From assembly GCF_001648175.1 (NCBI RefSeq), contig NZ_CP015243.1:1984001-2048000 (forward strand): a stretch of 64,000 nt of DNA. Direction: 5' to 3'. The DNA comes from Halotalea alkalilenta (GTDB taxonomy: Bacteria > Pseudomonadota > Gammaproteobacteria > Pseudomonadales > Halomonadaceae). The notes under the pieces were generated by a model, which searched no databases, was not told the DNA's origin, and saw nothing but the letters and a program-made list of their open reading frames with translations. The stretch's first letter is position 1. The number at the start of each line of letters is the position of its first letter. The position numbers and the translations under genes were made by a program. Shown here one piece after another: positions 60,693 to 64,000 of this stretch.

Positions 60693-61595
60693 TCAACTGA
60701 CGGTGGAGACGATCTCGCTCACCCAATCGATGAATGCATGCAGCTTGGCGCTCCTGCGTCGGCTGGGATGAAACGCCGCATGCAGCGGCATGGGATCGAG
60801 CCGCCAGTCCGCCAGCAATCGGGTGAGTGCGCCCCGTGCCACCTGTTCCCGGGCCATATAATCCGGTAGCCAGACGATGCCCAGGCCTGCCAAACCTGCA
60901 GCCAGATAGGCATTGCCGTCATCTACCGCCAGCGCATAGCTGCCGCGGATGTTGACCAACTCCGCGCCTCGACGCATGGCATAGGGGAAGTGCAGGTTCT
61001 TGTGTGCCCATAAATAGCCCACGACCCGGTGGAGCGGTCCTTCCAGCTCCTTGGGATGAGCCGGTTCGCCGGCGTGACGCACGTACGCGGGGGCCGCATA
61101 GGTGCGCAGCTGAAGTTCTCCCAAGCGCTTGGCGACCAATGACTGATCGGAAACAGGGCCGCCGCGGATGACACAGTCGATGTTCTCGTCCAGAAGATCG
61201 ACCGCGCGGTCGCTGACGCGCATGTCGATCTGGATGCCGGGATAGCGTTGGTGAAACGCTGGCAAGGCCGGCACCAGGATCATCCTCGCCAGTGGGCTCG
61301 GCACGTCGACGCGTAGCCGGCCCTCGACCAGCCCGTGGGCCTGCGAGACGCCGTTTTCCGCCTCTTCCAGGTCCGCGAGCAGCCGTATCACCCGCTGATA
61401 GAAGGCCGCGCCGGTGTCGGTGACCTTGACCTTGCGGGTGGTCCGGCTGAACAGCTTCACCTGCAGACGTGCCTCCAGCTTCTGTACCAGCTGTGTCGCG
61501 GTCGCCCGGCTGATGTGCATCGTTTGCGCCGCTTTGGTGAAGCTGCCGGTCTCCACGACCCGGGCGAACACTTGCATGGCATCGAACCGATCCAT
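60693..61595 (-). CDS. LysR-family transcriptional regulator
   Basis: 300-aa regulator with an N-terminal winged helix-turn-helix (FARVVETGSFTKAAQTMHIS, residues 10-29, then ATATQLVQKLE) and a periplasmic-binding-like sensor domain. The ATG at 61595 with GGAAA upstream is chosen over a much longer frame reaching across the RidA gene. Divergent from ridA, so it may regulate it. Confidence 0.9.
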   Translation of the reverse strand: MDRFDAMQVFARVVETGSFTKAAQTMHISRATATQLVQKLEARLQVKLFSRTTRKVKVTDTGAAFYQRVIRLLADLEEAENGVSQAHGLVEGRLRVDVPSPLARMILVPALPAFHQRYPGIQIDMRVSDRAVDLLDENIDCVIRGGPVSDQSLVAKRLGELQLRTYAAPAYVRHAGEPAHPKELEGPLHRVVGYLWAHKNLHFPYAMRRGAELVNIRGSYALAVDDGNAYLAAGLAGLGIVWLPDYMAREQVARGALTRLLADWRLDPMPLHAAFHPSRRRSAKLHAFIDWVSEIVSTVS

Positions 61596-61627
61596 CTTTT
61601 GTTTCCAATTGTAGGCTCTGATTGTTC

Positions 61628-61642
61628 GTATTTTATGAATAC
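61628..61642. promoter_or_regulatory. Candidate LysR-type binding site
   Basis: GTATT-TTATG-AATAC, an interrupted palindrome in the divergent lysR-ridA gap, fits the T-N11-A form of LysR boxes. The gap is AT-rich compared with its surroundings. Confidence 0.4.
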
Positions 61643-61748
61643 TGTTGGGTGGGCGCGAGGATTTATCGGCATGGGTGCGCGGCCTACAGTGATCACTTCG
61701 TTTGCACTGAAACCGACGGCTACCCGCCGCCAAGCGAGAGCTCCCGCC

Positions 61749-62162
61749 ATGACCGTATCCCGTGATGCTGTTTTTCCAGCCGGGCGCCAAGCCCTGTACG
61801 AACGTAATCGCTATTCCCCCGCAGTCCGCTCGAACGGTTTCCTTTTCGTTTCGGGCCAGGTCGGTAGCCGCGATGATGGCTCGCCGGAGCCAGAGCTGGA
61901 GGCGCAGATCCGCCGGGCCTTCGATAACCTGAACTCGGTGCTCGAAGCGGGTGGCTGCACCTTCGATGACGTGGTCGATGTCACCGTGTTTCTCGTCGAT
62001 CCCCAGTCCACGCTCGACACCGTCTGGAAGGTGCTGCCGGACTATTGGGGCGACGCGCCTCACCCAACCCTTACAGGGGTCGGCGTCACCTGGCTGTATG
62101 GCTTCCATTTCGAGATCAAGGTGGTCGCACGCCTGCCTGAAAGCGGCAACGCCCCGGCTTGA
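61749..62162 (+). CDS. RidA-family protein (reactive enamine/imine deaminase-like)
   Basis: 137-aa RidA/YjgF-type protein. The segments YSPAVRSNGFLFVSGQVG, AFDNLNSVLEAGGCTFDDVV and HPTLTGVGV follow the family. The classical catalytic Arg is not obvious (PTLTGV in place of a PARS-type loop), so it may belong to a non-deaminating subgroup. The stop codon overlaps the -35 box of the downstream promoter. Confidence 0.82.
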   Translation: MTVSRDAVFPAGRQALYERNRYSPAVRSNGFLFVSGQVGSRDDGSPEPELEAQIRRAFDNLNSVLEAGGCTFDDVVDVTVFLVDPQSTLDTVWKVLPDYWGDAPHPTLTGVGVTWLYGFHFEIKVVARLPESGNAPA

Positions 62163-62203
62163 CAGTCGGAACATTGTTCCATATAAAACTGGAACGATGT
62201 TCC
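62159..62203 (+). promoter_or_regulatory. Promoter and paired GGAAC operators, copy 2 (akr-tetR2)
   Basis: Full-consensus TTGACA (62159-62164) and TATAAA (62182-62187), 17-base spacing. Palindrome GGAACATTGTTCC (62168-62180) in the spacer and GGAACGATGTTCC (62191-62203) over the start; centres are 23 bases apart. A very strong promoter that must be held by a repressor; TetR2, encoded by the second gene of this transcript, is the natural candidate. Confidence 0.85.
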
Positions 62204-62258
62204 TCTTGTGCCCTGGGCCAAGAGGTCGATGGTCCAAACGCGAGAGGAGGAGGTGAAG

Positions 62259-63293
62259 ATGCAATATCGTCCGCTAGGCCGCACCGGTATCAAGGTCAGC
62301 CCCTACTGCCTCGGCGCCATGATGTTCGGCGCCATGGGAAACTCCAATGACGATGAGACCACCCGGATCATCCATAAGGCGCTCGATGCCGGAATCAACT
62401 TCATCGACACCGCCGATGCGTACAGCCAAGGGGGCTCGGAGGAGGTGGTCGGCAAGGCGCTGCAGGGGCGGCGCGACAGCGTCGTGCTCTCTACCAAGTT
62501 CTATCATCCGATGGGGAAAGACCCGAACCAGCAGGGCGGCTCGCGCCGCTGGGTCACCCGCGCGGTGGAGGATTCCCTGCGCCGGCTGCAGACGGACTAC
62601 ATCGACATCTACCAGCTCCATCGTCCGGTGCCCGATACCGACATCGAGGAAACACTGTTCGTCCTCGACGACCTGATGCGCGCGGGCAAGGTCCGTGCGA
62701 TCGGCACCTCCACTTTTCCCGCCGCCGACATCGTCGAGGCACAATGGGTGGCCGAGCGGCGCGGCCTCTCTCGCTTTCGAATCGAGCAGCAGCCGTACTC
62801 GATCCTCAACCGCGGGATCGAAAATGCTATCCTGCAGACGTGCCAACGCTACGGGATGGGGGTGTCGGCTTGGAGCCCGCTGGCCAAGGGTATGCTTTCG
62901 GGGAAATATCGCAAGGGCCAACCGACGCCCGACACGCTGCGGGCGAAGTACTTCCCGAAATTGATGTCGGACGCCCACAGTCTGGAAGCCGTCGAGCAGC
63001 TCGTCGCGCTGGCGCAGGATGCCGGCGTGCCGTTGATCCACATGGCGATCGCCTTCGTGCTATCCCACCCTGGTATCACCTCGGCCATCATCGGTCCGCG
63101 CACGATGGAGCAGTTCGACGACCTGCTGGCTGGGGCGGGCGTTGCGCTCGATGACGCGCTGCTCGATCGGATCGACGAGATCGTCCCGCCCGGAGCGGAC
63201 ATCGCACCGCTGGAAGGCTCGGCCTACGTGCCGCCCGCAATCAAGCAGCCCGAGCTTCGCCGCCGCCCGGTGTCCGAGCGGGCGGCTGCTTGA
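62259..63293 (+). CDS. Aldo/keto reductase
   Basis: 344-aa NADPH-dependent (beta/alpha)8-barrel reductase, of the YghZ/YdhF-like group. Catalytic tetrad Asp50, Tyr55, Lys80 and His121 is complete (DTADAY, STKF, QLHRP). The start MQYRPLGRTGIKVSPYCLGA follows an AGGAGGAGGTGAAG ribosome site. Probably detoxifies aldehydes or ketones; the exact substrate is unknown. tetR2 follows after 45 bases and shares its promoter. Confidence 0.92.
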   Translation: MQYRPLGRTGIKVSPYCLGAMMFGAMGNSNDDETTRIIHKALDAGINFIDTADAYSQGGSEEVVGKALQGRRDSVVLSTKFYHPMGKDPNQQGGSRRWVTRAVEDSLRRLQTDYIDIYQLHRPVPDTDIEETLFVLDDLMRAGKVRAIGTSTFPAADIVEAQWVAERRGLSRFRIEQQPYSILNRGIENAILQTCQRYGMGVSAWSPLAKGMLSGKYRKGQPTPDTLRAKYFPKLMSDAHSLEAVEQLVALAQDAGVPLIHMAIAFVLSHPGITSAIIGPRTMEQFDDLLAGAGVALDDALLDRIDEIVPPGADIAPLEGSAYVPPAIKQPELRRRPVSERAAA

Positions 63294-63338
63294 TCGGTGT
63301 ATGCTCGAGGTCCCAGATGAACGATAGGACCAGCGATA

Positions 63339-63980
63339 ATGGCGGCAAGCCGGCAGGAGCAGGGCGAGGGCACGCCTCGCCCCAAGCGCGCCGATGCGCA
63401 GAGAAAGAAGGCCGCTCTGGTGAAGGCGGCGTTGGAGGTCTTCACCGAGTCAGGCGTCGATGCGCCGGTTCGTGAGATCGCGCAGCGGGCTGGCGTTGGA
63501 CTTGGAACGGTTTACCGTCATTTTCCGCAGCGCTCGGATCTGATCGTTGCGGTCTATCGCAGCCAGGTGGATGAGTGCGCGGATGCGGCCGAGATTCTCG
63601 CGGAGCAGTACCAGCCCTTCGAGGCGCTCGCCGGCTGGATGCGGCGTTTCGCGGATTTCATCTCGACCAAGCGCGGCCTGGCAAGAGGGCTCAACTCCAG
63701 CGACCCGGCCTATAGCGCCTTGCCTGGCTATTTCTTTTCCCGTCTCGGACCTGCGCTCCAGATGCTGCTGGACGCCGCCATCGAGTCCGAGGCCATCCGT
63801 CGGGGCTACAAGGCGAGCGAACTGCTCCAGGCGGTCGCTGCCTTGGGCCGAGGCGGCCATGACGAGGAGCCCGGCCACCTGAGCAAGATGGTCGAATTGC
63901 TGGTCGATGGCCTGCGCTATGCCCAGGCCATACAGGAGGAGGGAGCGCCGAAAGAGCGCACTACTCCGCCTGCCTCCTAA
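63339..63980 (+). CDS. TetR-family regulator (TetR2)
   Basis: 213-aa repressor. An Arg/Lys-rich N-terminus (RPKRADAQRKKAALVKAALE) leads to a helix-turn-helix near residues 45-70 (VREIAQRAGVGLGTVYRHFP). The C-terminal domain matches the SbtR/transcriptional-regulator type found beside aldo/keto reductases. Likely represses its own operon and the twin promoter at 58891 through GGAAC palindromes. The window ends 20 bases after its stop. Confidence 0.9.
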   Translation: MAASRQEQGEGTPRPKRADAQRKKAALVKAALEVFTESGVDAPVREIAQRAGVGLGTVYRHFPQRSDLIVAVYRSQVDECADAAEILAEQYQPFEALAGWMRRFADFISTKRGLARGLNSSDPAYSALPGYFFSRLGPALQMLLDAAIESEAIRRGYKASELLQAVAALGRGGHDEEPGHLSKMVELLVDGLRYAQAIQEEGAPKERTTPPAS

Positions 63981-64000
63981 ACCGAGCTGGCCCCGACTGC

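Noticed and set aside
60693..62264. 523-codon version of the LysR gene
   Set aside because: The first 223 codons run antisense to ridA and are not LysR-like; the start at 61595 gives a normal 300-aa regulator.

Overview
The window is high-GC gammaproteobacterial chromosome. Gene content and order (lpxC-dciA-secA, mutT-yacG-coaE-pilCB/pilA, serC-pheA-tyrA/aroA fusion-cmk-rpsA, fxsA-groES-groEL, comEA, pyrF, lapAB-ihfB, sdhE-ygfX) and the general protein character fit Halomonadaceae (Halomonas, Salinicola, Kushneria or relatives). The genus cannot be fixed from sequence reading alone. I saw no rRNA, tRNA, CRISPR array, insertion sequence or prophage.

Region 1 (1-15.9 kb) is the division and cell wall cluster: end of ftsL, ftsI, murE, murF, mraY, murD, ftsW, murG, murC, ftsQ, ftsA, ftsZ, lpxC. 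The ftsI-to-murC genes are tightly packed with many stop/start overlaps. No ddl gene lies between murC and ftsQ. Region 2 (15.9-22.3 kb) has dciA (opposite strand), a poorly defined membrane ORF and a strong hairpin directly before secA, then argJ and a Nudix/ThiE-like fusion. Region 3 (22.3-26.8 kb) has yacG, coaE, pilC and pilB on the minus strand, with pilA divergent; pilD is not here. Region 4 (26.9-32 kb) has a cation diffusion facilitator, a TrkH-type K+ uptake subunit, and an acyltransferase translationally coupled to rdgC.

Region 5 (32.3-42.2 kb) is gyrA followed by an amino acid and translation block: serC, pheA, tyrA-aroA fusion, cmk, rpsA. Region 6 (42.2-51.5 kb) has trmJ, a MerR-controlled secreted hydrolase, groESL with a sigma-32 promoter, fxsA, comEA, pyrF, lapB-lapA-ihfB (inverted and displaced from its usual place after rpsA), and sdhE-ygfX. 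Region 7 (51.5-53.8 kb) has a FUSC-family protein and an LD-carboxypeptidase.

Region 8 (53.8-64 kb) is accessory. It holds two local TetR regulatory circuits of the same design, each with paired palindromes: one inside the -35/-10 spacer and one over the start point. Circuit 1 (TGCACT-N-AGTGCA) surrounds tetR1 and precedes two paralogous short-chain dehydrogenases (SDRs). One SDR carries an apparent signal peptide; the other has a TAA stop inside its catalytic YxxxK motif. The relics of a third SDR start lie at the tetR1 site, ahead of an ATP/ADP-translocase-like transporter. Circuit 2 (GGAAC-N3-GTTCC) controls an aldo/keto reductase-tetR2 operon, and an almost identical promoter sits without an immediate gene 3.3 kb upstream. 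DedA, phospholipid-methyltransferase-like, LysR and RidA genes lie between. The island looks like a stress- or aldehyde-responsive redox module that has duplicated and partly decayed. Its substrates cannot be told from the sequence.
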